From: Elgaria multicarinata webbii | Taxonomy: Eukaryota > Chordata > Lepidosauria > Squamata > Anguidae | Direction of reading: 5' to 3' | Assembly (NCBI RefSeq): GCF_023053635.1 | Contig: NC_086172.1 | Span: 95,070,181-95,134,180, forward strand | Length of the DNA stretch: 64,000 bases | Program-made: the position numbers and the translations under genes | The notes under the pieces: generated by a model | The model's database searches: none | Told to the model about the DNA's origin: nothing | The model's input: only the letters and a program-made list of their open reading frames with translations | In this document: piece after piece, positions 23,720 to 33,238 of the stretch | Numbering within the stretch: position 1 is the stretch's first letter | Layout: every line of letters starts with the position of its first letter

Positions 23720-25854
23720 TATGTATAGTGGAGGGGATTTGCAAGTGCTAGAGAGAGCAACAGATACTTTGTTGTTCTATGCAGAACCCAAAGTTGAGAT
23801 CAAATCGGGGAGGAGCTCTGTACTTGTTAAGAATAAATGCTATGTCTACATCTTTTGACCAAACAATTGACCATTGCTTAATAAAACTAAACCCTTTTTT
23901 TCTTGACAGGGCAAGTTCATAAAGAAATTGATTTAGTCATTGGGCCAAACAAAACACCCTGCCTAGAAGATAAATGTAAAATGCCATACACAGAGGCAGT
24001 GCTGCATGAAATTTTAAGGTTCTGTAATATAGCTCCTCTAGGTATTTTCCATGCAACTTCCAAGGATACAGTAGTGCGAGGCTATTCTATCCCTCAAGGC
24101 ACTACAGTAATTACAAATCTGTATTCAGTACATTTTGATGAAAAGTACTGGAGTAACCCGGAAATGTTTTGTCCCGAGAGGTTTTTGGACAGTTCTGGAC
24201 AGTTTCTCAAGAATGAAGCATTTGTTCCTTTTTCCCTAGGTAAGAGTATATATTTATCTATAAAACTAGAAGCAACAAATTTGTGATAGTGATCAGCATG
24301 ATGTAATATTATAACCAAATATTCTAAATATCTTTTTTCCACAACTATTTCATTTAAAATTGTGGATAATTTCAGCTTTTAATCATAAATAAAACACCAG
24401 TTCAATACACAGAAAGACTGTCTTTCTGTGCTAAATTTAGTAACCTGCTTATCTGCATGTCATAGTAATATGACACAAACTAATGTGTTAAGACAGAAAA
24501 ATTGGCCTCTGGCTTGTGGGTTTTTCTCAGAACCCATGTGTTTACTCATCTGTTTCTTATCTCTCCTGATTGTTCTCATGCATCAAATCAAAATTCTATC
24601 ATCAAAGTACTATCTTCACTGCTTGAAAACAGTGAGGCAATGTATGTGTGCTCTGCTTCTCCAGGAATGGAGTACACACAGATTAATTAAAGGGACAGTG
24701 GATTAAGAAAATTAGTCTGTTCTCTCCAGTAGAGCATCTCACTTCCGTCCTCATTGCTTGCCCAGGGCTACTTGCTTTTACCCCTTGAAAAACTGCACAA
24801 TCTTGGCCACTGGCTTTGTTTGAAGACTTTACTATTCTTCATAGGGGAAAACACAGTTGCATTAATTTTGAGAATGACATCTGGATTCTGCACAAACATA
24901 GGCTTGGATCCAATGCTACCATTCATCACCAGAATTGGGGAGGGGGAGTTAATCCCCACACACACACCTTCAAAATCTGCTCCAGAGGGCTGGAAAAAAA
25001 CCCAGAGCAGATTTTAGAATGCTGTGGAGGGCTGCCAGGGGAAGGAGAGAAGAAAGTCACTCTAGCTAATGTCCACTTGCACAGTTTTAGATTTATCCCG
25101 CCCCGTTCAGAAGACAACTTAAACCATGACTTTAACCTCAGTAGTTAAGCCAGAAAGACAGGCTGTCTTCAGAAGACGCCTTAAACCATGGGCTTAGCAA
25201 ATAGCCTTATTCACCGTGGTTAAAGCCATGGTTTAAGGTGTCTTCTTAACAGGGCCAAAGTGTTCCTGTCAGGAGAAAACCCTCCTCTGGAAAAGCCCAA
25301 TTTGGGTGTCAAATAACCTGATAAGTTCATTAGTTTTCTCTCTTTTGTACATGAAAAGATTATCCCCAACTAATCTGTTACATTCAAAAACTTGGATTCA
25401 GGGCTGTTGTTTTTAACACATTGTCAATAAAACAGAAAAAACATGGTTTTCCAAAATGTCCTTTTTACAGTGTTTTCATTATTCGATGGAATGCATAAAT
25501 CTAAACAGAAAATTATACTGGGTTTAGCATAGATCAAATGATGGCTTACTAAACAATGCTTTGATTTTTAAAATGTGCAGCTATTCTGCTTTTATTATAG
25601 ATATGTCGCATGTAAGCTTTGATAATAACAAAAGAATTGTTTAAACACAATTCCTTCATTTCCCCTCCTTTTCAGGACGAAGACACTGTTTAGGAGAACA
25701 ACTAGCCAGAATGGAAATGTTTTTATTTTTTACTTCATTACTTCAACGATTTCATCTGCATTTTCCTAGTACTGTGACTCCAAACCTTAAGCCAAAGTTA
25801 GGCATGACATTGCAACCTCATCCATACCTTATCTGTGCAGCAAGACGACACTGA
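11449..25854 (+). CDS. CYP2R1: CYP2R1, vitamin D 25-hydroxylase (5 coding exons, complete)
   Basis: Microsomal cytochrome P450 that adds the 25-hydroxyl to vitamin D2/D3, the first activation step. Coding exons: 11449-11661, 16517-16658, 20657-21289, 23910-24239 and 25676-25854. All introns have GT..AG ends and phases agree, giving 1497 nt, or 498 aa plus stop (human: 501 aa). Visible parts: N-terminal membrane anchor (about residues 10-27), the [12 protein letters not shown] hinge, I-helix AGTETTT (306-312), ExxR as EILR (363-366), PERF (418-421) and the haem loop [11 protein letters not shown] with Cys444. Text such as [30 protein letters not shown] and [10 protein letters not shown] is diagnostic for CYP2R1 over other CYP2 members. 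All key residues are present, so it looks functional. The next gene downstream is PDE3B, convergent, as in human. Confidence 0.97.
11733..11858. mobile_element. palindromic MITE (CAGCCTTCCCCAACCTGG family)
   Basis: Lies 71 bp into CYP2R1 intron 1. Arms CAGCCTTCCCCAACCTGGTG and the near complement AAGGTGGGGAAAGGCG enclose CCAGCATCCCTC and GGGAATGCTGGGAG. Confidence 0.8.
11872..12004. mobile_element. palindromic MITE, second copy in tandem
   Basis: Same family as the preceding copy, 13 bp further on: CAGCCTTCCCCAATC at the left, GGACTACAACTCCC and GGGAGCTGTAGTCC inside, and a diverged right end. Confidence 0.75.
12005..12139. mobile_element. palindromic MITE (GGGATCTACAC ends)
   Basis: The ends GGGATCTACACTACTGC and the complement of GCAGTTGTGTAGATCCC form long inverted repeats rich in TTTAAAGCGC. 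The core GACAACTGTTGGGGCCCA is shared with the larger element at 32891-33238, so they belong to one family. Confidence 0.75.
12375..12490. repeat. dispersed palindromic repeat (CCCATTGA core)
   Basis: Contains TACTCAGAAATAAGTCCCAT and CTCCATTGACTCAATGGGAC, the family whose consensus is roughly CCCATTGAxTTCAATGGG with flanking TTACTCagAAGTAAG. Other copies here: 13055, 34220, 36490 and 41700. Confidence 0.6.
12497..12905 (-). mobile_element. L2 LINE 3' end
   Basis: Reverse-oriented L2: (TTTA)n tail, ACCACCCAATAGCCAAAGC, the AT-rich 3'UTR, then C-terminal coding text in reverse (AGCTGGCAAC, CGTTCCACAAGCGGGGTGCC). The element is 5'-truncated. Confidence 0.85.
13055..13118. repeat. dispersed palindromic repeat (CCCATTGA family), partial
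   Basis: GTAATCCTGAGCATACC, CTTGGGAGTAAGTCC and GAATGGGG in order match one arm of the family. Confidence 0.5.
13119..14491. other. CYP2R1 intron 1, no recognised feature
   Basis: Unique-looking sequence with a short (TG)n near 13366-13386. Open frames at 13772 and 14202 lack protein motifs and splice context. Confidence 0.45.
14492..14633. mobile_element. palindromic MITE (CAGCCTTCCCCAACCTGG family)
   Basis: Left end GAGCCTTCCCCAACCTGG, right end GGGAAGGTTGGTG, inner arms AGATGTGTTAGGCTA and TAGTCCAACACATCT. A nearly whole copy in intron 1. Confidence 0.8.
14634..16516. other. CYP2R1 intron 1 (3' part), no recognised feature
   Basis: AT-rich sequence without familiar repeats. It ends with a pyrimidine tract and TAACAG acceptor before exon 2. 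Confidence 0.5.
16517..16658 (+). CDS. CYP2R1: CYP2R1 exon 2 (residues 72-118)
   Basis: Encodes [20 protein letters not shown] to LFKKLTKMG. Acceptor TTTAACAG, donor GTATGT, ends in phase 1. Confidence 0.96.
16696..16921. mobile_element. large-hairpin MITE (TTAAACCATGG family, hAT-like)
   Basis: Starts CAGTGGCCCTGTTCAGA. The halves are near-complementary over about 100 nt, with repeated ACACCTTAAACCATGG and its complement CCATGGTTTAAGGTGT and a turn near 16811-16821. The CAGTGGCC-type end suggests hAT, but I could not read an 8-bp duplication. A second copy is at 25100. Confidence 0.7.
16922..18195. other. CYP2R1 intron 2, no recognised feature
   Basis: AT-rich intron sequence. A short (TG)n lies at 17408-17421. 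Short open frames are not exon-like. Confidence 0.45.
18196..18334. mobile_element. PIF/Harbinger-like MITE, diverged copy
   Basis: Begins GGCCATGGCTAGACC, shares the internal blocks GGGATCATACCTGTGTG and GACACACAGGGGATCC with the copy at 5234, and fades at a degraded right end near GGCCTTA. Confidence 0.6.
18817..18872 (-). mobile_element. L2 3' tail fragment
   Basis: ATTTATATAGCACCATCAATG followed by TACAT, the same subtype as the long copies near 58 and 63 kb. Confidence 0.6.
19528..19890 (-). mobile_element. L2 LINE 3' end
   Basis: Closely parallels the copy at 12497: TTATACTGCCCAATAGCC, AGGTCTTCAGCTGGC and GCTCATTCCACAACC in the same order. 5'-truncated at about 19890. Confidence 0.85.
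20350..20537. repeat. dispersed repeat bounded by inverted TTGGATCCAA
   Basis: Left end GTTGGATCCAACATC, right end CACTTGATCCAACCCC (complement GGGGTTGGATCAAGTG). The same kind of end-pair occurs at 29575-29780 and 37418-37623. No coding text. Probably a non-autonomous element; class unknown. Confidence 0.5.
20657..21289 (+). CDS. CYP2R1: CYP2R1 exon 3 (residues 119-329)
   Basis: The largest exon, 633 nt. It carries [25 protein letters not shown], the substrate-channel stretch [18 protein letters not shown] and the I-helix oxygen-activation motif AGTETTT. Acceptor TTATTTCAG, donor GTAAGT. Confidence 0.97.
21758..22600 (-). mobile_element. L2 LINE, C-terminal ORF2 and 3' end
   Basis: The minus strand reads [41 protein letters not shown] and [16 protein letters not shown], the L2 C-terminus, with little damage over about 134 codons. 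Further upstream in the element, [13 protein letters not shown] is in a second frame. The (CA)n at 21868 sits in its 3'UTR and the (TTTA)n tail at the left edge. It lies in CYP2R1 intron 3. Confidence 0.9.
21868..21910. repeat. (CA)n microsatellite
   Basis: About 21 uninterrupted CA units within the L2 3'UTR. Confidence 0.95.
22678..22702. repeat. perfect 10-bp hairpin
   Basis: GTCCCCACAA at 22678-22687, loop TTCGG, then TTGTGGGGAC at 22693-22702. The neighbouring CTGCTGAA / TTCAACAGCAG extends the pairing imperfectly, so this may be a small MITE centre. Confidence 0.6.
22703..23909. other. CYP2R1 intron 3 (3' part)
   Basis: Contains a (TC)n(TG)n tract at 23661-23717 and otherwise unique AT-rich sequence. 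Ends in a strong pyrimidine tract TTTTTTTCTTGACAG. Confidence 0.5.
23661..23717. repeat. (TC)n-(TG)n compound microsatellite
   Basis: 13 TC units followed directly by about 15 TG units, 193 bp before exon 4. Confidence 0.95.
23910..24239 (+). CDS. CYP2R1: CYP2R1 exon 4 (residues 330-439)
   Basis: Encodes [14 protein letters not shown]-helix ExxR (EILR), [17 protein letters not shown] and PERFLDSSG, ending at PFSLG just before the haem cysteine. Donor GTAAGA. Confidence 0.97.
24902..25015. repeat. TTGGATCCAA repeat, one end
   Basis: Starts GCTTGGATCCAATGCTACC, like the left end at 29575, and runs to the AGAGCAGATTTTAG block also seen at 20457 and 60585. The opposite end is not clear. Lies in CYP2R1 intron 4. 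Confidence 0.45.
25100..25257. mobile_element. large-hairpin MITE (TTAAACCATGG family), second copy
   Basis: CCCGTTCAGAAGACAACTT at the left and AAGGTGTCTTCTTAACAGGG at the right, with GGTTAAAGCCATGG in the right arm. A shorter relative of 16696-16921, in intron 4 of CYP2R1. Confidence 0.65.
25676..25854 (+). CDS. CYP2R1: CYP2R1 exon 5 (residues 440-498 and stop)
   Basis: Starts at the haem-binding loop [15 protein letters not shown] (Cys444 is the axial ligand) and ends LICAARRH then TGA. Human ends ..LICAERR, so the reptile tail is one residue longer. Confidence 0.97.
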
Positions 25855-25973
25855 ATGCAAATGTTGTGGCAGTAGCTCAAAGTGTGAGGTTCTAGGGGCC
25901 AGGAACATGGGGAAAATGGTGAGATATTGTCGTGTACATGACAGATATAACAATTGCTTCCTTAATCAAATGG

Positions 25974-25979
25974 AATAAA
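25974..25979 (+). terminator. CYP2R1 poly(A) signal AATAAA
   Basis: The first canonical hexamer after the stop, 120 bp downstream. A genomic A15-type run follows at about 25997. A longer 3'UTR using later signals cannot be excluded. Confidence 0.6.
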
Positions 25980-26029
25980 TCCTGTCCCAGATACCAAAAA
26001 AAAAAAAAAAGGGAGAACCAAAATACACT

Positions 26030-26390
26030 GTATACCATAGAAGGAGTTCCAACATGTACAAGGAGAGAAAAGGAGTTCATTTATGAGAGCAGAGAATAGA
26101 GAGTGGCCTGACAGATAACTACACATGAGAGGTGTCCAGCAACTGGGATAGGGGTGGCTCTTGTGCCAGGCAAGAACTATCTGTACTTCTCAAACTCATT
26201 CTCCTAGAAAAGCTCCAAACGGCTATCAACAAGCTAATAAACCTGCTCTAGTATTTGTCTTCTTTCTGCTGCTGCCTTTTAGTCAAGGCCGTCTGTCCTA
26301 ACCTATATCAAAGTGGTTGTTTCCTCCTTCAGTCAATTCAAACTATGCGAGCTTGGAGAGGCTGTTTTTCCATTGCTTTGGAGGTACATA
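26030..26390. other. 3' flank of CYP2R1, no recognised feature
   Basis: Unique-looking sequence between the CYP2R1 poly(A) signal and the first intergenic repeat. Confidence 0.4.
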
Positions 26391-26490
26391 AGAACATAAG
26401 AAGAGCCATGCTGGATCAGACCAAGGGTCCATCTCGTCCAGCACTCTGGTCACGCAGTGGCCAACACAGTGGCCAGGGACCAACATGCTA
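26391..26490 (+). repeat. ATAAGAACATAAGA dispersed repeat
   Basis: Reads ACATAAGAACATAAGAAGAG, then GCTGGATCAGACCAAGG and CCATCTCGTCCAGCA. This is a widespread reptile retroposon 3' end, probably CR1-derived or a SINE built on it. A second copy is at 33605. Confidence 0.6.
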
Positions 26491-26559
26491 GAAAACCTCT
26501 CAATGCTTCAGGCATCTCAGACATACTTTTACAGTAGATGGGTACCTGTACACTATTCC

Positions 26560-26905
26560 AAACCACTTTGGCTAAAGGCCTGAACTGTGTGACTGGTAAT
26601 GGTAATGTAGCCCTCTATATTACACCTGTCCTAAAGACCTGTACTGGTTGCCAATTCAAGGTCTTGTTTTTAACCTTAAAGCCTTAAATGACTTAGCTAT
26701 CTAAGGAACCAGCTGCCTTGCCATTAACCTAGGATCTACAGGAGAGGACTTCTTGAGGGCACACTACCCACTAAGGTCCATTTGAGGGGCACATGTGAAA
26801 GAGCTTTCACCTGTGTTGCTCCAAAACTATGGAATGTGCTTCCTCAAGAACTACGATTGGTCTCCACTCCCGCAGTTGCCAACTCCCACATACTTATTTT
26901 TTGCA
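26560..26905 (+). mobile_element. old L2-like fragment
   Basis: CTGTACTGGTTGCCAATTC corresponds to the L2 block LYWLPI, and GCTCCAAAACTATGGAATG to the APKLWN block. Heavily decayed. Confidence 0.55.
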
Positions 26906-27206
26906 GCTATTTATGTTTGTAGTGTTAATGTAATAGGCAATGAAAAAGAAAATACTGAAGGTAGGCTTGCTTTCTGACTATGCTAGCTTTTGCTTTGTCT
27001 AGTAAATTTTAAGTTATTTCATACAGCGGGCTAGTGCAAATAGCTTTTTTTAAGAGTGTGTCACTTGTAACATGCCTGGAGGTGATTGAAGGACAGAGGT
27101 AGGGAAAGAACTTCCATTGTTAAAACACTATGCCCTGTGTGCATGTTTGTTCTTACCCCATTCCCTCACAATCATAATCTTGCATTACAACTGAAGGTAA
27201 AACATA

Positions 27207-27870
27207 GGGATGTGCACTGCTTTGGTTACAGATCCAAATCCTGAACCAAAATAGTCCGGATTGGGACCGGTTTTGGCCGAAGTGGGTAGATCTAATTTCC
27301 GGAAATGGCCCTTTACAGCCACCATTGTGCACAACATTAGTTGATATAGTGGTTTTAAATGTATGTGAATTTTGCATGTTTTTGTGGTTTTTCATTTTTG
27401 TATATTTTTAAATGTTTTATCTTATGCGAACCCCCCAGAGAGCTTCGGCTATGGGGTGGTATATAAATGCAATAAATAATAATACATCTGCAACAATACA
27501 AAGCTTCCATCTCCCTTTAAAATGGTGTCTGTCATGGAAGATGGGTGGCTGCCAGAAGCTGACAGGTCTGGTAAGTCCTGGCAGCTTGCACAACTCGGTG
27601 GGCAGAAGCAGTGATTCACCAGATTTGGGGATAGAGTGCAGCAGACTCCCGGTTGGCATCACTCCTGGCTTTCCTGGGCGCCCATCAAGCAGCTGCTTGG
27701 TGGGTGCCTGGGAACCCGTAACACCTGACCCACTTATCTTGCTTCAGATCTGAATCTGAAGCAGGTCGGATTGGGGCTGAAGCAGGCCAGGGCAGTTTGG
27801 GGCTGATTTGGAAGCCCCAAATCAGCCTCCAAAGTGGGATGAGGGTCCTAGTAAAACAGAACAGCTAAGG
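27207..27870. repeat. unclassified GC-rich repeat split by an L2 tail
   Basis: GGGATGTGCACTGCTTTGG at the left and GAAGCAGGCCAGGGCAG with GCCCCAAATCAGCCTCC at the right look like parts of one non-autonomous element, interrupted by the L2 tail at 27370-27490. The family is unknown to me. Confidence 0.35.
27370..27490 (+). mobile_element. L2 3' tail
   Basis: Contains CCCCAGAGAGCTTCGGC and GGTGGTATATAAATGC, followed by an (AATA) tail. Confidence 0.75.
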
Positions 27871-28730
27871 AACTAGAATGGACAGAAATGAAAATGAACA
27901 GCACTTCCAACTACCTAAGCTCTATGAGAGGAAACGAAGATAGTTTCATGAGCTTTTATGGGGAATCTTTAGGAAAATTTAAGAACTGGTCAGTGTAGGT
28001 TAATGGAGATTTTACTTGTTATAATAACCTTTACTTGCTATTATATCTGTCATTTTGCAAACAGAATTTCAGAAGTACCAGCTTCCTGGAGTTCTGTAAT
28101 AAAGGTTCAGCTTTTAAAAGGCTTGCCCTCTGTCATGACAACATTAAAAAAAATGCAGTTCTTGTGATGAGAGAGAAGAAACCTTTTGGCTAAAAGCCAG
28201 GCTATAACATCACTGTACCAGCAATTTTCCCTGAGCAAGCTGGACCCATTAAAATAATGGATCACATTAATAGAACAAACATGAATGCATACATAACTAT
28301 TTGCACAACCAATGCAAAGCATCTCTACCTATGATTTTCTCCCATTCCACTCTCTGGCTGAATGATAGGTTATAAAAAAGATAACAAAAATCAAAGTTGC
28401 TATATTCACAATTTTATATGCAGATGTAAACAAAGTTAATTTACATCATGAAGCAATAAGGGTGACATAATTAGTTGGCTACTGGCTTTGGGCCAGGGAA
28501 GAAATATTTGCTCCTCCTTAAGGTACAGGGGCAAAGGATCTAACCATACATATCTTACCCAATTAACTGTTTTTTGCATCCAAGGACCCTCATCACTCAT
28601 GTTCCTATATGCATTTTGCAGCTTCCCTTTCTGACTAAAGAGAATCCCAAAATGGGGCATAATGCTTCATAATTTCATCCTGATATGTATTTTGGTCAGA
28701 GTCACTGCAAATGGGAAGACTAAGATTGGG

Positions 28731-28920
28731 TTTGGATGTCACCATAATCCATGATGGGTTAAATAAGTCATGTTGACTTAACCCATCATGGGTTATCATG
28801 TCATCTGTTGGGAGGTTTTTTGACGATGACTTATTTGGTCAAAATAACTCACTTTGATAACCCACCATCTGTAGAGTGGGTTATTTAACCCATCATGGAT
28901 TATCATGCAGTGTGGCAGTC
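28731..28920. mobile_element. palindromic MITE (CATGATGGGTTAAATAA family)
   Basis: Several inverted copies of AATCCATGATGGGTTAAATA and TTAACCCATCATGG. The ends TTTGGATGTCACCATAATCC and GGATTATCATGCAGTGTGGC are roughly complementary. Shares arms with the 822-bp element at 51045. Confidence 0.65.
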
Positions 28921-29574
28921 ACAGTGGGTTATTTTGGTTGTGTACAGAGTTGCTTGCAAGAGCAGTCAAAACCACTGCTGACACTCTCCTCCAGCCAACT
29001 CCACCCCAACCATCCCTGCCTAGACAGACAAAGGGAGAATCTTATCTCTTAGAGCTTTTCTATATGAGGCATTTATTATTCATTCTTGATTCCTTACTCA
29101 TGGTTGCTTATGGGTTTTTTTGCTTCTGTTTTTCCAGCGCACTTCCCCATTTATTTTTTAGAGTAGGGAAAATGGAGAATTATTTCTGAAAGCAGAAGAA
29201 AGGGTATTTTCCTATTTGTGTAATCGTCTTATTCCACTATACCACTGGGTCACCTAGAGGCCATGTACTGGAAAAGCAGAGACGGAGAAGGTCTTTGTGC
29301 AGAGTTCGAATCTCAATTCTGCGATGATACCAAAAGGTGATACATAGCAGCCTCATGTAGAAAAGCTGTTCGTTAAAATCTCTCATGCAATCAATGGCTT
29401 TTTCATAGTAGTAGGAAAAGTAGTCAGTGATATCCCACTTTCGGGCACTCATCTGTTCAAATTTTTGAGCCCAGAGTCATCTTCTGTGGTGGGGATACAG
29501 ACCGTGCTGGTTGTGTGGTTGGCCACTTTGGCTTAGTCCCAGCTCTGCCACATTGAAGACCTCCGCTTGGATCC

Positions 29575-29780
29575 AATGTTGCATGGACAAAGGTCCTCTC
29601 ATGCAACAGGTCTCCCCCATCCTCTCCTTTTCCTGCAGTCCCCCAAATATGCTCCAGAGTTTTTCTGAATCCTTGAACAGATCTGGGATTGCAAAAGGGT
29701 TGCAATAAAGAGGGAAAATCCAATCCACCAGTGGGTTCCTTTCCGCTGGCAGAATGGCAGCACTTGATCCAACGCCAAGC
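29575..29780. repeat. dispersed repeat bounded by inverted TTGGATCCAA
   Basis: Left GCTTGGATCCAATGTTGC and right GCAGCACTTGATCCAACGCC are imperfect inverted repeats. The minus-strand open frames across it are repeat shadows. Confidence 0.5.
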
Positions 29781-29857
29781 TTGAAGTTCTGTACTGCTGT
29801 ATACACACCAAACCAAACCATCTATACACCAAACCAAAAACTGCAGTAGACTGAATA

Positions 29858-29925
29858 AATTTGTTATTTATTTATTACATTTCTGTACTGCCTGATAGTC
29901 AAAGCCCTCTGAGAGGCTGACAAAA
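29858..29925 (-). mobile_element. L2 3' tail fragment
   Basis: TTTATTTATTACATTTCTGT, then ACTGCCTGATAGTCAAAGC, the L2 end in reverse. Confidence 0.7.
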
Positions 29926-29944
29926 GAACATAAGTTCATAAGAA

Positions 29945-31035
29945 CTTATTTTGCTTTATTATTTTTTTAAAAAAATCACTGGTTATATGTATGAAAGGCA
30001 TCCCATTGTACAAATACAACCTGAGGCAAAGGTATATAGATTGTGTCTGAACCAGTTCCCTTTGCTTCTCAAGGGACAAAGTAAACAGGCTACAATCTGG
30101 GACATGGTCCTCACTGTAGGCCTTTGTGTCACCAACGTAAAGGGTCAGATTTAGCAACTCCCCAAATGGTTCTCCCAGTATTTATATTTAGTTCCATATA
30201 AGTGAATGTCTGCTGTAACCACCTATGGGAAAAAATAAAGCACTGCATTTGGGGACATTGCTATTTTGAAGGCAAAACTTGTCATTCACCTCACAATGAC
30301 TAGCCCAACGCTCACTGAGATGTATTTCATGGTGTGTGTGGTGGAGAGGGATGAGACACATGATGTATCTGTGTACAGAAAGTGCAGTGCCATGTATCAT
30401 CCCTCTAGGTGTCATTGCAATGCAAACTGCAATACAAAGGACATCTCTGTTTAGATGCATGCATACACACACACAGGTATTTAACTAATAAAAAATGCTA
30501 ATTATTATTATAAGGCATCCCTGGCTTAACAAAAGTATCGTCATTGTACTTTGTGGAAGTTATCCCAAAGAACATAGCAATTACAGCCAAAAAGAATGTG
30601 TAACAGGAATTCACACTGAGGCTGCAATCTTATGCACAGCAGCATTTTGGTGATGACGCTGAGTCACACTAGTGATTTAGCTACCCTGTACCTAAGAATG
30701 AGTCATAACCAGCATGAGGGAAATGAACTTATTTTGATGTCAGTATTCCACATCTTCAACCTGGAGAAAAGTAGATTTACAAATTACAAACAAAGGCATT
30801 ATCAAAATAAGAAGAGTTGTAGAATTGATATCAGAAGTTGTGGAGTCTCCAACAATTTAACTGGTGATGTAAATCAGGAAAGCAAATGCATGGGAAGTCA
30901 ATGTCAAGATCGGAGACTTGGCAAGCAACCACTGAATAGTTTGATTTAAATCCCACCCCTAAAGTATTTAAAAACTCCAGCCAGTTCAGGGTTCCAGCAA
31001 CCCTTAGTTGGCTGTGACCATCCATTGTGTTTGCC
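29945..31035. other. intergenic, no recognised feature
   Basis: AT-rich unique-looking sequence with a short CA stretch near 30465-30475. Short open frames have no motif. Confidence 0.4.
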
Positions 31036-31039
31036 ACTT

Positions 31040-31250
31040 TATATTTTATTTGTTTATTGCATTTATATCCTGCCTTTTTCCCTCTAAGGAACCCAAGGCA
31101 GCGTACATAGTCCTCCTCTACATTTTATCCTCACAACAACAACCCTGTGAGGTAGGTTGGGCTGACAGTCTGACTGGCCCAAAGTCCCCAAGAGTTTCCA
31201 TGGCTGATTGGGGACTAGAACACAGATCTCCCAACTCCCAGTCCAACACT
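31040..31250 (-). mobile_element. L2-clade 3' end (ancient amniote type)
   Basis: Contains CCTCACAACAAC, CCCTGTGAGGTAGGTTGGGC, ACTGGCCCAAAGTCCC and CAGATCTCCCAACTCCCAGT, the deeply conserved 3' segment shared by old L2/MIR-like elements across amniotes. Confidence 0.7.
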
Positions 31251-31904
31251 TTTGGGTTGACCAGTAGCCAAATGAAGTTGTGTTTTCTTCAAACTGAAAC
31301 ATTTGCTTCCCCAGCCCTCAAAGTAAAAGGCAAAGCAACCTGATGACATTGTTGTTCAATCCATGTTGATTCATCCATTTCAAGGCAAACTTTGGGCACC
31401 ACCTCATTTCTAATGATAATGAAGTAGAGTAAATGTTCTTCCTAATCTCATCTAGCACAGTGAGTGATTTTGAGGATAGCACTGATCAGAAGAGATGAGT
31501 CAAGAGTCTGAGTCATTCTGTCTCTTGGCAGAATCCCTGGAACATAGGGAAATCACAAGGTGAGTGGTAGGGGGACTTTCTAAAATATTATATACTGTGC
31601 CATGACACTGTTTTTTTAAAATCCTATCAGGTTAGATGGTTCTTACATTTACTTCTTCATACGTGAAAACATTCTTCCCCTAATGGGTTTCTATGAGAAA
31701 GATTAGGCAGATGCAGACAAAGGACATTACATTGATTTTTGTAAAGAAATATGATTCTTATTTCTTAAAATATTTCTTAAAATACATGGAAATATTCCTC
31801 TTATTCATTCATTTTGGGCAGTGCATGTATTTTTACTGGTAGTGAAAAGAGTCAAGTAAAAACATTCCATTTGCTATCATAGAATTGGATGTATTTGTAC
31901 ACCA

Positions 31905-31982
31905 AAACACCTCAAAATGAAACTGCCAGAGAGCTTCGGCTATTGGGAGGTACAAAAATGTAATAAATAAATAAATAAATAG
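31905..31982 (+). mobile_element. L2 3' tail with (AAAT)n
   Basis: AACTGCCAGAGAGCTTCGGC then TATTGGGAGGTACAAAAATG and a tetranucleotide tail. Confidence 0.75.
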
Positions 31983-32890
31983 ATTAACAAGTCTTGAAGC
32001 AAATGAATGTGGACAGCAATCAGCACTACTAGGAGCACAACTGAATGTTGGAGATATACTTACGGAGTCCGGGACACATTTTCTATCTGGGATGAAAACA
32101 AACACCACTGATTGTGGAAGGACTCATTCTTCCCTCTACAACAGTTCCATATACATTCCCACATTTTGTAGGTATCCAGCTGACATGTCCACAGCTATAG
32201 TTGAACTGAAACAGCCATTTTCTGCCTCCCTCCCTCCCTTCCTATTTTTTCCCATTCCCTTTTTTAAGTTTCCAATGGGAGGAAATGAACTATGCCGGTT
32301 GGGGGTCATCAGTGTGGGGTGGAAATGCCAGAAGGCTTTAGATCCTATAGATCCACAACCTCTCCAATAATGCCTCCTTTTTGTGCTCCCATCTGTCATT
32401 GTTCAGACGGATTAGCAATGGGTGTGGCTCACGAGGTTGGGCATCTTTTCCCAAAGGAAGACACACCTCTCTGCCCATGAAGGGGGAGATCTGAAAAATG
32501 CTGTGGCTCCTGAGACACTCTTCCAGGGATCGTAGGATTGCAGGCTTAAAGAAGGAAATAACTGAGATGCAGAAGCAACCTAAATATATCAACTTTTGTT
32601 CTAATGCATCAAATACTAATTTTTACATGACAACTATATCCAAACATTTAACTCATCAAGAAAAATCAATTTCTCTAATATCTAGCAGTCCTGCTTTTGG
32701 GAATAAGTAGTTGTTTTTTCTTATACTATGAGAGAAAACAATTAACATGTTTTCCACTATAAACAGAACTCTGGGCAAGACATTCATTTTTAAAACTGAT
32801 ATTCTACCTACCAAAAATTTTTGTAAGGATGACAATGTCATTTTCAAATCACTAATATTTCATTAATTCAAAGTAAACAACCTCAAATAA

Positions 32891-33238
32891 GGGCTCATCT
32901 ACACCAAGCAGGATATTCCACTATGAAAGCGGTATGAAAGGGGTATATAAAAGGCAGGAGCCACACGACTGCTTTATAGTGGTATTGAAGTGCTTTGACA
33001 ACTGTTGGGGCCCATGACACATCTACACCAAGCAAGACAGTGGTATGAAAGCTATATATAGTCTGTGTCATGGGCCCCAACAATTGTCAGTGCACTTCAG
33101 TACCACTATAAAGCAGTAGTGTAGATTCTACAGTGCGCTTCAATACTGCTATAAAGCAGTAGTGTGGCTCCTGCCTTTTATATACCGCTTTCATACCACT
33201 TTCATAGTGGAATATCCTGCTTGGTGTAGATGAGACCC
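32891..33238. mobile_element. palindromic MITE (TCATCTACACCAAGC ends)
   Basis: 348 bp. GGGCTCATCTACACCAAGC at the left and the complement of GGGTCTCATCTACACCAAGC at the right. The inverted arms contain AGGATATTCCACTATGAAAG. The core GACAACTGTTGGGGCCCA is shared with 12005-12139. No coding capacity and no clear target duplication read. Confidence 0.8.

Noticed and set aside
24243-24286. Exon 4 of CYP2R1 extending to the open-frame end
   Set aside because: The frame continues past the GTAAGA donor, but the join of PFSLG to GRRHCLGE in exon 5 restores the P450 haem loop exactly.
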